DNA of 64,000 nt from Verrucomicrobiaceae bacterium (GTDB lineage Bacteria; Verrucomicrobiota; Verrucomicrobiia; Verrucomicrobiales; Verrucomicrobiaceae): contig CANNQP010000001.1 in NCBI GenBank assembly GCA_947507875.1, positions 248,001 to 312,000 on the forward strand, read 5' to 3'. The position numbers and the translations under genes are program-made. Positions within the stretch are counted from its first letter, which is position 1. Each line of letters starts with the position of its first letter. The notes under the pieces were generated by a model. It had not been told where the DNA came from and did not search any database. It worked only from the letters and a program-made list of their open reading frames with translations. Shown piece by piece: positions 36,861 through 46,129 of the stretch.

Positions 36861-37394
36861 GTGCGCATGAATTCCCCCGACCGCACCACTGTCTTTTTGG
36901 AACTTTTGACCCAGCATGAGAGGGCTCTCTCGCTGTACGTGCATAGTTTGGTCCCAGGTGACGCGGCGGCTGAGGACATTTTGCAGCAGACGAAGATGAT
37001 CCTATGGAAACATTTCGATGATTTCGAACTCGGGACTCATTTCCTTGCCTGGGCGCGAAAAACCGCTTTTCACCAGATTTTAACGCACCGCCGCCAAAAG
37101 AAACGTGGGCATCTGCCCCTGGACGAAGTCGCACTCGAAAGTTTAGCTGCTGCAGTCTCAGAACTCTCGGCAGACATCTCCGAACGCCGCGAAGCTCTGC
37201 GCAGCTGTCTAGGCCGTCTGCCGATCGAGCACAGGCAGCTCATCCAACTGAGGTATTTCGACGATCTCGAGATCGACCAAGTCGCCGAACGACTGAAGCG
37301 CACCCCAGCCGCCGTCTATCGCGCTCTCAGTCGCGTGCGGATGACGCTGATGGAATGCGTGCAAAGGCAGCTTATGGCCGCGAGCCACTCATGA
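36861..37394 (+). CDS. RNA polymerase sigma factor, ECF-like (Rhodopirellula/Verrucomicrobium-type)
   Basis: AAEDILQQTKMILWKHFDDFELGTHFLAWARKTAFHQILTHRR; C-terminal HTH. Confidence 0.9.
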   Translation: MRMNSPDRTTVFLELLTQHERALSLYVHSLVPGDAAAEDILQQTKMILWKHFDDFELGTHFLAWARKTAFHQILTHRRQKKRGHLPLDEVALESLAAAVSELSADISERREALRSCLGRLPIEHRQLIQLRYFDDLEIDQVAERLKRTPAAVYRALSRVRMTLMECVQRQLMAASHS

Positions 37395-37416
37395 ACCATG
37401 CTAGGAATCAACTTTT

Positions 37417-38862
37417 ATGAATTCAAAAGAAAAATGGCAATTGATCGAACTCTGGGAGCAAGCCCGGGAAGGCACGCTATCTGAAGACAATTCCAACAAA
37501 CTGAGCCAGATCATCCAAGATGAGCCTGAAGCGCTTCGCTTGCTTGCTCATGCGGCTCTTTTAGATGCCGAAATCCAGCATCTGGACGCACGCGAGCTGA
37601 CGCAGCCAGTGGCCACGTCAGCTCGAAAAGAATCGCCGACTACATCCTGGCGGTGGCACCTCGTGACAGGAGCCCTGGCTGCGGCGATTGCGATAGCGGC
37701 TCTGACGCTTTTTGACCAAAGCCCAGCCCCTGTAGCGACCCTGGCCAAAGCCAAGAACTGCAAGTGGGGCAGCAGTGCCCTGCCGACGCTCGAGGGGTCC
37801 AATCTGCTGCCAGGCACGCTCGATCTGCTGGAGGGCATGGCCACGCTGCACTTTAACAGTGGAGCTGAAGTCATCCTAGAGGCTCCGGTTTGTTTAGAGG
37901 TGCTCTCTAGCATGGAGTGTCAGGTGAAGAAAGGCACGGTCGTGGCTGATGTTCCACCTCAGGCCAAGGGTTTTACAATCGTCACCCCCGAGACACGCAT
38001 CGTGGACTGGGGCACGCGTTTTGGCGTCAGTGCCGCAGAGGATGGCAAGTGCTTGGTCCACGTCATTGAGGGCCTGGTTGAGGTGCAGCGACATGGCGAA
38101 AAAGCATCGAAGGAACTGCGCGCTGGCCAGCGAGTGGACTACGGGGGCTTCATGGCAGGTGCGACAAATCCCGATGCAGATCGCGATGAGCAGCCGGAGC
38201 CAGGCCGCTGGCTGCCTGACCCATTGCGCGATCTCGGAGATGGTTGGCAGGCTGTGACCACCGGCTATGGAGAAGGCAGAGACACTTGGATTCAGTCGAA
38301 TGCCTCCATTCAGGCAACTGGGCGTGAATCCTTCCTGCGCGTCAAGCACAGTAGCCATGATGGGAGACTGGACCGCAAGGCCTACATCGCCTTCGACTTG
38401 CAGCGCTTCAAAGGGCGCCAGATCCTTGATGCTGAACTAGAACTGCACATTGAGCCCTCCGAGCTAGGCTTTGCTTCCCTGGTTCCTGATGCCACCTTTG
38501 TCATCCACGCCTTGATCGATGAAAGCCAAGATCAATGGCCTGAAGACGGACTCTCCTGGAAGCAGGCGCCCGCGCACGATGCAACACCTCAATGTCGAAC
38601 CGCACCAATAGCCTCGCAGACGGCCCTTATCGGAAAGTTCATGGTTCCGCAGGGCACGACCCGGGGTGCCTTCATCGTAGGCGGAAAAATGCTCACCGAA
38701 GTGCTCCGCCAAGACAGCAATGGGATGGTAACCTTCATCATCTGCCGCCAAACCGATGAAATGGCTCGAAATGGTCTCGCGCATGCCTTCGCCAGCCGAG
38801 AAAACACCAAAAACACCCCGCCAACCCTGCGGGTGAAGCTAGAACATGAAGGTGTGAAGTGA
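37417..38862 (+). CDS. FecR domain protein with C-terminal DNRLRE-like domain
   Basis: FTIVTPETRIVDWGTRFGVSAAEDGKCLVHVIEGLVEV; AYIAFDLQRFKGRQILDAELELHIE. Confidence 0.75.
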   Translation: MNSKEKWQLIELWEQAREGTLSEDNSNKLSQIIQDEPEALRLLAHAALLDAEIQHLDARELTQPVATSARKESPTTSWRWHLVTGALAAAIAIAALTLFDQSPAPVATLAKAKNCKWGSSALPTLEGSNLLPGTLDLLEGMATLHFNSGAEVILEAPVCLEVLSSMECQVKKGTVVADVPPQAKGFTIVTPETRIVDWGTRFGVSAAEDGKCLVHVIEGLVEVQRHGEKASKELRAGQRVDYGGFMAGATNPDADRDEQPEPGRWLPDPLRDLGDGWQAVTTGYGEGRDTWIQSNASIQATGRESFLRVKHSSHDGRLDRKAYIAFDLQRFKGRQILDAELELHIEPSELGFASLVPDATFVIHALIDESQDQWPEDGLSWKQAPAHDATPQCRTAPIASQTALIGKFMVPQGTTRGAFIVGGKMLTEVLRQDSNGMVTFIICRQTDEMARNGLAHAFASRENTKNTPPTLRVKLEHEGVK

Positions 38863-39042
38863 CGGAAAAACTGCTTGCTGCCCCTCACATCACTCCTACC
38901 ATGCGCGCCCTTCCGTCCGGCTATGCTGGAAGGAAGATCTTCAGCTAACCTCAACCCGCAGGTTTTCCGGATCAAGACTCATGTCTTGAGCATGCATCCG
39001 CTGAGCGCATGTGCGGAACTCCAGCACCCCCTACTCAACTAC

Positions 39043-39726
39043 ATGTCCCAAATCCTCGCCGAACTCGTCGAAGCAGGTGTCCATTTCGGTCACCAAACCA
39101 AACGCTGGAACCCAAAGATGAAGCAATTCATCCTAGATTCCCGCAATCAAATCCACATCCTCAATGTGGAAGAGACCGTGAAACAAGTGGAAGTCGCTGC
39201 TGCGTTCCTTTCCGAACTGGCACGCAAAGGCCGCCGCATGCTCTTCGTGGGCTGCAAACGCCAAGCTCAGGAAGCCATCCGTGAGGCTGCTGAAGCCTGT
39301 GGTCAATTCTATGTCAATCATCGCTGGCTGGGTGGCACCCTCACCAACCTGGAAACGATCCGCAAGAGCGTGGCTCGCCTCAACTACCTTGAGGAAATCG
39401 AGAAGAAGCCTGAGTTCAAGGCCATGTCCAAGAAGGAACTGGCATCCCTGAACCGCGAGCGCATCAAACTGGAACGCAACCTTCGTGGCGTGCGTGGCAT
39501 GGAAAAATTCCCCGACGCTGTGATCATCGTCGATAGCGCTCGGGAGCACATCGCGGTCAATGAAGCTCGCCGCCTGCGCATTCCAATCGTGGCCCTGGTG
39601 GATACCAATGCTGATCCAGATTTGATCGACTACCCCATCGCTGCCAACGATGACGCCATTCGCTCGATCCGCATCATTCTCCAGAAGCTGATCGACCCAG
39701 TGATCGCCGCTTCCGCTCAGAAGTAA
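39043..39726 (+). CDS. rpsB: 30S ribosomal protein S2 (start [18 protein letters not shown])
   Basis: [20 protein letters not shown]...[29 protein letters not shown]. Confidence 0.97.
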   Translation: MSQILAELVEAGVHFGHQTKRWNPKMKQFILDSRNQIHILNVEETVKQVEVAAAFLSELARKGRRMLFVGCKRQAQEAIREAAEACGQFYVNHRWLGGTLTNLETIRKSVARLNYLEEIEKKPEFKAMSKKELASLNRERIKLERNLRGVRGMEKFPDAVIIVDSAREHIAVNEARRLRIPIVALVDTNADPDLIDYPIAANDDAIRSIRIILQKLIDPVIAASAQK

Positions 39727-39748
39727 TTTCTTATCCCCCTCATTTACC

Positions 39749-40345
39749 ATGGCAGAAATCACCGCAAAACTCGTCCAAACTCTCCGCGAAAAAACCAATG
39801 CGGGAATGATGGAGTGCAAAGCCGCGCTCAAGGAAGCGGATGGCGACCTCGAGAAAGCCGAGACGATCCTTCGCAAGAAGGGCATCACCAAGGCTGAAAA
39901 GAAAGCTGACCGCCAGACCAAAGAAGGCATCGTAGCTAGCTACATTCACATGGCTGGCCGCATTGGCGTGCTGATCGAAGTAAACTGCGAAACCGACTTT
40001 GTTGCGAAGAACGAAAACTTCCAATCTTTCGTTCGCGATGTGTCGCTTCACATTGCTGCCGCCTCCCCCAAATACATTCAGCGTGAAGACGTGCCAGAGG
40101 CCTTGATCGCCAAAGAACGCGAAATCGCCGCTGAACAAGTGAAAGGCAAGCCCGCCGAGATCGTGGAGAAAATTGTCAGTGGCAAGATCGACAAGATCTT
40201 CGCTGAACAGTGCCTTCTCGACCAAGCCTTCATCAAGAATCCGGATCTTACGATCCGTGATCTCGTGAAGAGCAAAATCGCTGAGCTGGGAGAAAACTTG
40301 GTCATTCGCCGCTTCGTTCGTTACGCGGTGGGCGAAGAAATCTAA
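39749..40345 (+). CDS. tsf: Translation elongation factor Ts
   Basis: LVQTLREKTNAGMMECKAALKEADGDLEKAETILRKKG; VNCETDFVAKN. Confidence 0.97.
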   Translation: MAEITAKLVQTLREKTNAGMMECKAALKEADGDLEKAETILRKKGITKAEKKADRQTKEGIVASYIHMAGRIGVLIEVNCETDFVAKNENFQSFVRDVSLHIAAASPKYIQREDVPEALIAKEREIAAEQVKGKPAEIVEKIVSGKIDKIFAEQCLLDQAFIKNPDLTIRDLVKSKIAELGENLVIRRFVRYAVGEEI

Positions 40346-40369
40346 ACCTGAGTTACCGATCCATTGACA

Positions 40370-40402
40370 GGGAGCGGGCCATTTGCGTCCGCTCCCTTTT
40401 TT
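40370..40402 (+). terminator. Rho-independent terminator downstream of tsf
   Basis: gggagcgg...ccgctccc-tttttt. Confidence 0.9.
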
Positions 40403-40520
40403 GTGTCGATTTGCAGTTGCCCTTTCATTGACGCTACCCTTGCGGGCACCTAAACGTACATTCAATAACAGCATCAGGACAAATCCCACCTGAGCTAGAA
40501 TCCTTTTGACCCCATCCCCC

Positions 40521-41084
40521 ATGAAGTGCGACGTCTGTGCGAGCGAGGCCACGGTTTTCCTGACCCAAATCATCAATGGGCAGATGACCACCGTGAACCT
40601 GTGTGACGCGTGCTCCAAAGCCAAAGGTGTGACTGATGAAACAGGCTTTGGATTGGCTGAGGCCTTCCTCAGCGGCGGCATCCCTGAAACACCAAACGCC
40701 AGCGAAGCAGTCTGCCCAACTTGTGGTTTCACCGCCTCTCAATTGAAAAAAATCGGCCGCATGGGCTGTCCGGATTGTTACAGCACCTTCAGGGAGGGCC
40801 TGGATAACCTATTGAAGGCCATGCACAAAGGCACACGACACGTTGGCAAAATCCCCGCTAAATGGCAAACCACAGCGCCCGAATCCAGTCATGAGCGGCT
40901 TGATGAGGAAACTCCCCCCCTAAGTGAGAAAAAAAATCCCTCGGTTTCCGAGTCTGAAGAATCAGGGCCTAGCTTGGCTAAATTGAAAAAAGAGCTCGAA
41001 ACTGCCGTGCGCGAGGAGCGCTATGAAGAAGCCGCGATCATCAAACGAGAAATCGACCGCATCCAAGAGACCGATCAAGCTTAA
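40521..41084 (+). CDS. mcsA: UvrB/UvrC-motif protein, McsA-like activator of arginine kinase
   Basis: Two CxxC pairs and C-terminal LKKELETAVREERYEEAAIIKREI UVR motif. Confidence 0.8.
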   Translation: MKCDVCASEATVFLTQIINGQMTTVNLCDACSKAKGVTDETGFGLAEAFLSGGIPETPNASEAVCPTCGFTASQLKKIGRMGCPDCYSTFREGLDNLLKAMHKGTRHVGKIPAKWQTTAPESSHERLDEETPPLSEKKNPSVSESEESGPSLAKLKKELETAVREERYEEAAIIKREIDRIQETDQA

Positions 41085-41122
41085 AGACCAGCGTGTAGCA
41101 TCAGCCTCTCACCGCTCATCCC

Positions 41123-42223
41123 ATGCAATTTACCTCATTGATCAACCATCCCGCCGACTGGATGCAGGGCAGCGGCCCTCATTCGGACGTGGTCATGACC
41201 TCGCGGGTTCGGCTTGCACGTAACCTTCGTGGCTTTCCTTTCCCAGGCTACAGCCAAGAAAAACAGCGCCTAGAACTGCTAAACCTAGCCAAACCTGTGG
41301 TCGAGGCGCTTTCTGAAATGGGAGATGCCTACAGCGAAGACTACGTCAGCCTCACCAAGATCCACAAGCAGGTGTTGGTTGAACGACATCTCATCAGTCG
41401 TGAACATGCGGCTCGATCGGCAGGTTGTGCCGTGGTCGTTGATGCCAGGCAAAATCTCTCCATCATGATCAACGAGGAAGATCATTTTCGAATTCAAGGC
41501 ATCCGTGCTGGATTGGATCTGCTGAATGCCTGGAGCCTCGTGGATCGGGTCGATAGCGAACTGGAAGCCCATTTGCCCTATGCGTATGACCCAAAACTCG
41601 GCTATCTGACGGCCTGCCCAACCAATGTAGGCACCGGCATGAGAGCCTCCGTCATGCTGCACCTGCCTGCACTTGCTTTAACTGAGCAAATCAATCCCGT
41701 GATCAAAGCAGTCGGCAAAATCGGACTGGCAGTACGAGGCCTGTATGGTGAGGGGACGGATGCATTGGGCAATCTTTTTCAGATCTCAAATCAACACACG
41801 CTTGGAGAGAAGGAACATGACATCATTGCTTCCATTGAGCGAGTCATTGAGCGGGTCGTCAGCTCCGAACTGAATGCGCGTCAGAAGCTCTTGGAAGACA
41901 ATCCGATTATGCTTCGAGACCAAGTCGGAAGAGCCTATGCGATTCTCCGCCATGCTCATATCCTCAGTTCCAAGGAAGCACTTAATTTGCTCTCACTTCT
42001 CCGTCTCGGAGCCGACTTGGATATCCTGCCAGACTGTGACCGCAGTGTGCTTGATCTCCTGCTGATGGAAATTCAACCGGCGCATTTGCAGCTGCGGGCG
42101 GAAATCGAACTCAATGCAGAAGAGAGGGACATGCGCAGGGCCTGGCTCACGCGCTCGCGTTTGCGTGATATCTCAAGCCCGATCGAGCCGCCTCCAGATC
42201 ACCCTAACGAAGGCGATTCTTAA
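41123..42223 (+). CDS. mcsB: Protein arginine kinase (ATP:guanido phosphotransferase)
   Basis: DVVMTSRVRLARNLRGFPFPGYS; YLTACPTNVGTGMRASVMLHLPAL. Confidence 0.93.
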   Translation: MQFTSLINHPADWMQGSGPHSDVVMTSRVRLARNLRGFPFPGYSQEKQRLELLNLAKPVVEALSEMGDAYSEDYVSLTKIHKQVLVERHLISREHAARSAGCAVVVDARQNLSIMINEEDHFRIQGIRAGLDLLNAWSLVDRVDSELEAHLPYAYDPKLGYLTACPTNVGTGMRASVMLHLPALALTEQINPVIKAVGKIGLAVRGLYGEGTDALGNLFQISNQHTLGEKEHDIIASIERVIERVVSSELNARQKLLEDNPIMLRDQVGRAYAILRHAHILSSKEALNLLSLLRLGADLDILPDCDRSVLDLLLMEIQPAHLQLRAEIELNAEERDMRRAWLTRSRLRDISSPIEPPPDHPNEGDS

Positions 42224-42348
42224 GCGCAAATTTGTCTGTTGGGGAACCGGAGATTTTGATCCTAAAATGCAACTCCAAAGTTGATTTTAGCCTTGTCGTT
42301 AGAGGCATCCATCAGCAGACTCAACCTTCACTCCTAACCATTGTGGCC

Positions 42349-44706
42349 ATGAACCTGACACTGAATTCCATCCTCTACCCTGTACTGTTTTTTTCGGTGC
42401 CACTCACCATTCAGGCAGAAGTCCGCAAATGGACAAGCAAGGCTGGGACTTCTCTGGAAGCAGAAATGACAGGCGTAGATATCGCGGCACGAACCATCAC
42501 GCTAAAAAAAGCGGATGGCACCCCATTGACCATCCCGATTGATGCACTTTCGGATTCAGACAAAGCCTTCGCTGCTGCGGAATGGAAAAAAATGCAAGCT
42601 GCGCCAGCCACAGCAGGCACCCCTGCGCCGGCCACCACACCGACAACCACAGCCCAACCTGCAGCTACACCTACCGCTCCTGCCGCAGCAGTGCCTGGAC
42701 GCCCTGCCCCACCCCGCCCTGCCCTGACGATTCTTCCTGCGAAAAGCTTCAAGGCTCCCAATAGCGCAGATTACCTGTCGAAAGTTCTTAAAACACGGCC
42801 ACGCCTCATTCATGCTGACCCAGGTTGGGCCAGGCTGAAAGGCTACAACGCCTCAGACCCTGTGTTTGCAAAGATGATGGCCAACCTGAAAGCCGCCGGT
42901 GAAAAGCTACTCGAAACGCCTGAACTTACTCGTGTCTTTGGTGAGCAGCGAGGCACCGTCACCCCAGGGTCAAAAGCCATGTATCGTATAGCCACGCTCG
43001 GGGCTCTCAAATTCTTGGATGGTGATCCACGCTGGGAAGAAAGAGCTGTGCGTGAAATGATCGCCATCACGGATCCAGCCACTTTCCAGAACTGGTATGT
43101 CGATGAGCCTGAGGTAACGGCTGACTTTCTCATCGCAGCCTCGTTGGGTTACGACTACTTCCGCAATGCTTTCACCGCGAAACAGCTCAGCGATGTGAAA
43201 CTCTACATGGTACAAAAAGGCATTGATGCCTTGGCGGCTCGCCTCAAAGGAGACCCCATCCCACAAACGGCGCGGGGACAATCGGCAGGCACAGAATCTG
43301 CGCCTAAACCCAAAGCAGCACCGGCGAAACCCAATAGCAAGAAACAGGACGATGCTGAAGCAGACGCTGAGCACATGATCATGGCTTCGGCCTTGATCAT
43401 GTCAGCCATTTGTCTGGCCGATGACGATCCTTCAGCAGCCCGCCAAGCGATTGATGGTGCCGCGAAAATCTTCGGCAAAGGCATGACTCATTTTGCACCT
43501 GCCGGCATCTGGCCTGAAGGCATGGAAGCTGGAGAAGAAGTCTTGGATTACGCCATCATGGTTTTGCAAACCTTAAAAAGCAACATGGGTGGAGACTTCG
43601 GCTTTAGCCTACTCGAGGGTATTCCTCAGGCGGGCCTGGCTCGCTTGCATCTGGTCGGCCCCACCGGGGCTTTGTTCAACTATGGTGATTCAGCGGCCAC
43701 CAATCTATCTCGTCCATGGGTTAGCACTTGGCTGGCAGGACAGCACGGAAACTTTGGCCAAAAAGCGCTCACAGCAGGATCTGCTCCCGGAGCAGAAAGC
43801 GCCTTCTTGAACCTCGCTGGACATGTCATGTATTACAATGAGCACGCTGCAGGAGATGGCAAAGCGGACACCTTAGACTATGGTTTTGTCGGAGGTCAGC
43901 TTGCCACTCTGCGCACAGCATGGGATCGAAACGCACTTTACGTTGCCATGAAAGGCGGCGATAACAACATCTCGACAGCACAATTGGACCTGGGCAGCTT
44001 TATCTTAGATGCCGCTGGAAAAAGGTGGGCTATCGAACTCGGAGCCGAAAGTGATCGAGCCCCAGGCTTTGATCCCAAAGCCACCGACCGTTCCAAACGC
44101 TATCAGCTTTATGTCGAAGGTACACCTGGCCAGAACACACTGGAAATTGGCCAAGAAGAAGACGCACCTGCGGCCAAGAAAGGGTCACCGACTCCAAACC
44201 CTGTGATCAGCACGAATCAATCCTTCGATGCCAAAGCACAAACCCTGTTTATCAAAAGCACGGCAGAAGTAGGAATGGCTGCTTTCGATCTCAAAGAAGC
44301 TTACTCCAAGGCCACCAAAGAAGCGATCCGAGGCATCATGCTGGTTCGTGGCCCTAAACCTTATGTCATTCTTCAGGATGACTTGGTGATCAAAAACAAC
44401 ACCCCGGTGACTTGGAAAATGCATACCCGTGCTGAAATTAGCGTGGATGGAAAATCGGCCACCTTAACCGACAAAGAACAAAAACTTCATGCAGTGATTC
44501 TTTCACCTGCCAACGCGACCTTCAGCACCACGGAGCCGCCTGAACCCGCAAACGAACAAATGAAAAAGCTGACTGGCATACACGTCCTCAAAGTGAATGT
44601 AGCTGAAGGAAAAGGGCCCCAGACGATTAGCATTGCTTTTGCTCCAGGTGAACCCCCACCCGCCCATGCCGTGAAACCCATCACGGAATGGATGGGAAAA
44701 AAATAA
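42349..44706 (+). CDS. Secreted protein with N-terminal SHD1-like domain and heparinase/alginate-lyase-like region
   Basis: RKWTSKAGTSLEAEMTGVDIAARTITLKKADGTPLTIPIDALSDSDKAF; heparinase-like central region. Confidence 0.6.
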   Translation: MNLTLNSILYPVLFFSVPLTIQAEVRKWTSKAGTSLEAEMTGVDIAARTITLKKADGTPLTIPIDALSDSDKAFAAAEWKKMQAAPATAGTPAPATTPTTTAQPAATPTAPAAAVPGRPAPPRPALTILPAKSFKAPNSADYLSKVLKTRPRLIHADPGWARLKGYNASDPVFAKMMANLKAAGEKLLETPELTRVFGEQRGTVTPGSKAMYRIATLGALKFLDGDPRWEERAVREMIAITDPATFQNWYVDEPEVTADFLIAASLGYDYFRNAFTAKQLSDVKLYMVQKGIDALAARLKGDPIPQTARGQSAGTESAPKPKAAPAKPNSKKQDDAEADAEHMIMASALIMSAICLADDDPSAARQAIDGAAKIFGKGMTHFAPAGIWPEGMEAGEEVLDYAIMVLQTLKSNMGGDFGFSLLEGIPQAGLARLHLVGPTGALFNYGDSAATNLSRPWVSTWLAGQHGNFGQKALTAGSAPGAESAFLNLAGHVMYYNEHAAGDGKADTLDYGFVGGQLATLRTAWDRNALYVAMKGGDNNISTAQLDLGSFILDAAGKRWAIELGAESDRAPGFDPKATDRSKRYQLYVEGTPGQNTLEIGQEEDAPAAKKGSPTPNPVISTNQSFDAKAQTLFIKSTAEVGMAAFDLKEAYSKATKEAIRGIMLVRGPKPYVILQDDLVIKNNTPVTWKMHTRAEISVDGKSATLTDKEQKLHAVILSPANATFSTTEPPEPANEQMKKLTGIHVLKVNVAEGKGPQTISIAFAPGEPPPAHAVKPITEWMGKK

Positions 44707-44812
44707 TCGACTGTCCTCAAGCAGCAGGCGCGGACTCAGCCGAAATCGATAAGGATAGCCGGCAGAGTCCTATCCAAAAGCACTGCACCTTTCTTCCGAG
44801 CGTTAGCCCACG

Positions 44813-46120
44813 ATGTCACAGCCTACTTCGCCTCCTGAAATCACAAAACTGAGTGAGCTAAGCCCGCACCAACGCCGTTCTGGCATCGCTGCTTGGTTAG
44901 GCTGGCTGTTTGATGGCCTCGACATGCACATCTACACGCTGGTCGCCACGCCGTTCGTGGCCGCCTTGCTGATGCATGATGGACTGATGCCAGACCCTAA
45001 GGATGTGGACACAAAGGCCTCCATCATTCAGGCAGCCTTTCTCGTGGGTTGGGCACTGGGCGGAGGTTTTTTTGGCAGGCTTGGCGATGTGCTAGGCCGC
45101 AGCCGCACGCTTGTTTTGACCATCCTGTTTTATGCAGGCTTCACTGGCTTATCGGCTTTTTGCACCGAGTGGTGGCACCTCCTGATCTGTCGCTTTCTTT
45201 CCGCTCTTGGCATCGGTGGTGAATGGGCAGTGGGTGCTTCTTTGTTGTCCGAAACCTGGCCTAAAAAGTGGCGCCCCTGGATTGCCGCGACTCTTCAGAC
45301 AGCAGTAAACATGGGGGTTCTTTTGGCCTGTGCTGCGGGTGCTACCTTTGCCTGGATCGTAAGCCAAGGCTGGATGACCGAAGCCATGAGTCATCGCATC
45401 GTCTTTTTGGTGGGGATCCTCCCCGCCTTAATCACGCTGTGGATTCGCAAAGCGGTTCCCGAAACGGAGGAATGGTCTGCCGCAGCCACAAAGCGGAAAC
45501 CACCTCAAATTCGTGAGTTATTTGGTCCTCAGGTGGCAAGCACGACGTGGAGAGTGCTCGTGATCTGCGCCGTCTCCCTGACCGCCCACTGGGCTTTCAT
45601 GTTTTGGCAGCAAAGTCTCATCCGTGCTTTACCAGAAGTGAAAGCGCTACCGGGTATCGAACAGACTCGCGCCGTGGTTGAAGCCTTGGTGTGGATCATG
45701 AGTGGCTCCATTTTGGGCAATTATGTGGCAGGTTTCCTGGCCAAAATCTGGGGATATCGATTCGCCATCGTCATCATGCTCTTGGGTTACGCAGCTGCCA
45801 TGCTAACTGCCTTTCACAGCGTATCTGCGTGGACGCATGAGCAGATGCTGATCTGGTATGCTGTCATCGGTCTATGCCAGGGTGTCTTTGGACTCTTCAC
45901 GATGTGCTTGCCTCCCCTTTTCCCCACCTTGCTGCGCACCACAGGGGCAGGATTTTGCTACAACATCGGCCGCATTGTGGCAGCCATCGGCACGGTAGTT
46001 TTTAAGCTTTATGTCCCCGTGGGTGACTATCATCAAGCGTTGTATCTCGCCGGTTGGCTTTTCATCCCCGCTGCCGCGATTGCTCTGCTTTTGCCTGAGG
46101 AAAAAGAGGAAGCAGCTTGA
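44813..46120 (+). CDS. MFS transporter
   Basis: GWLFDGLDMHIYTLVATPF; GRLGDVLGRSRTLVLTI; GGEWAVGASLLSETWP. Confidence 0.92.
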   Translation: MSQPTSPPEITKLSELSPHQRRSGIAAWLGWLFDGLDMHIYTLVATPFVAALLMHDGLMPDPKDVDTKASIIQAAFLVGWALGGGFFGRLGDVLGRSRTLVLTILFYAGFTGLSAFCTEWWHLLICRFLSALGIGGEWAVGASLLSETWPKKWRPWIAATLQTAVNMGVLLACAAGATFAWIVSQGWMTEAMSHRIVFLVGILPALITLWIRKAVPETEEWSAAATKRKPPQIRELFGPQVASTTWRVLVICAVSLTAHWAFMFWQQSLIRALPEVKALPGIEQTRAVVEALVWIMSGSILGNYVAGFLAKIWGYRFAIVIMLLGYAAAMLTAFHSVSAWTHEQMLIWYAVIGLCQGVFGLFTMCLPPLFPTLLRTTGAGFCYNIGRIVAAIGTVVFKLYVPVGDYHQALYLAGWLFIPAAAIALLLPEEKEEAA

Positions 46121-46129
46121 GTTTTCGCC

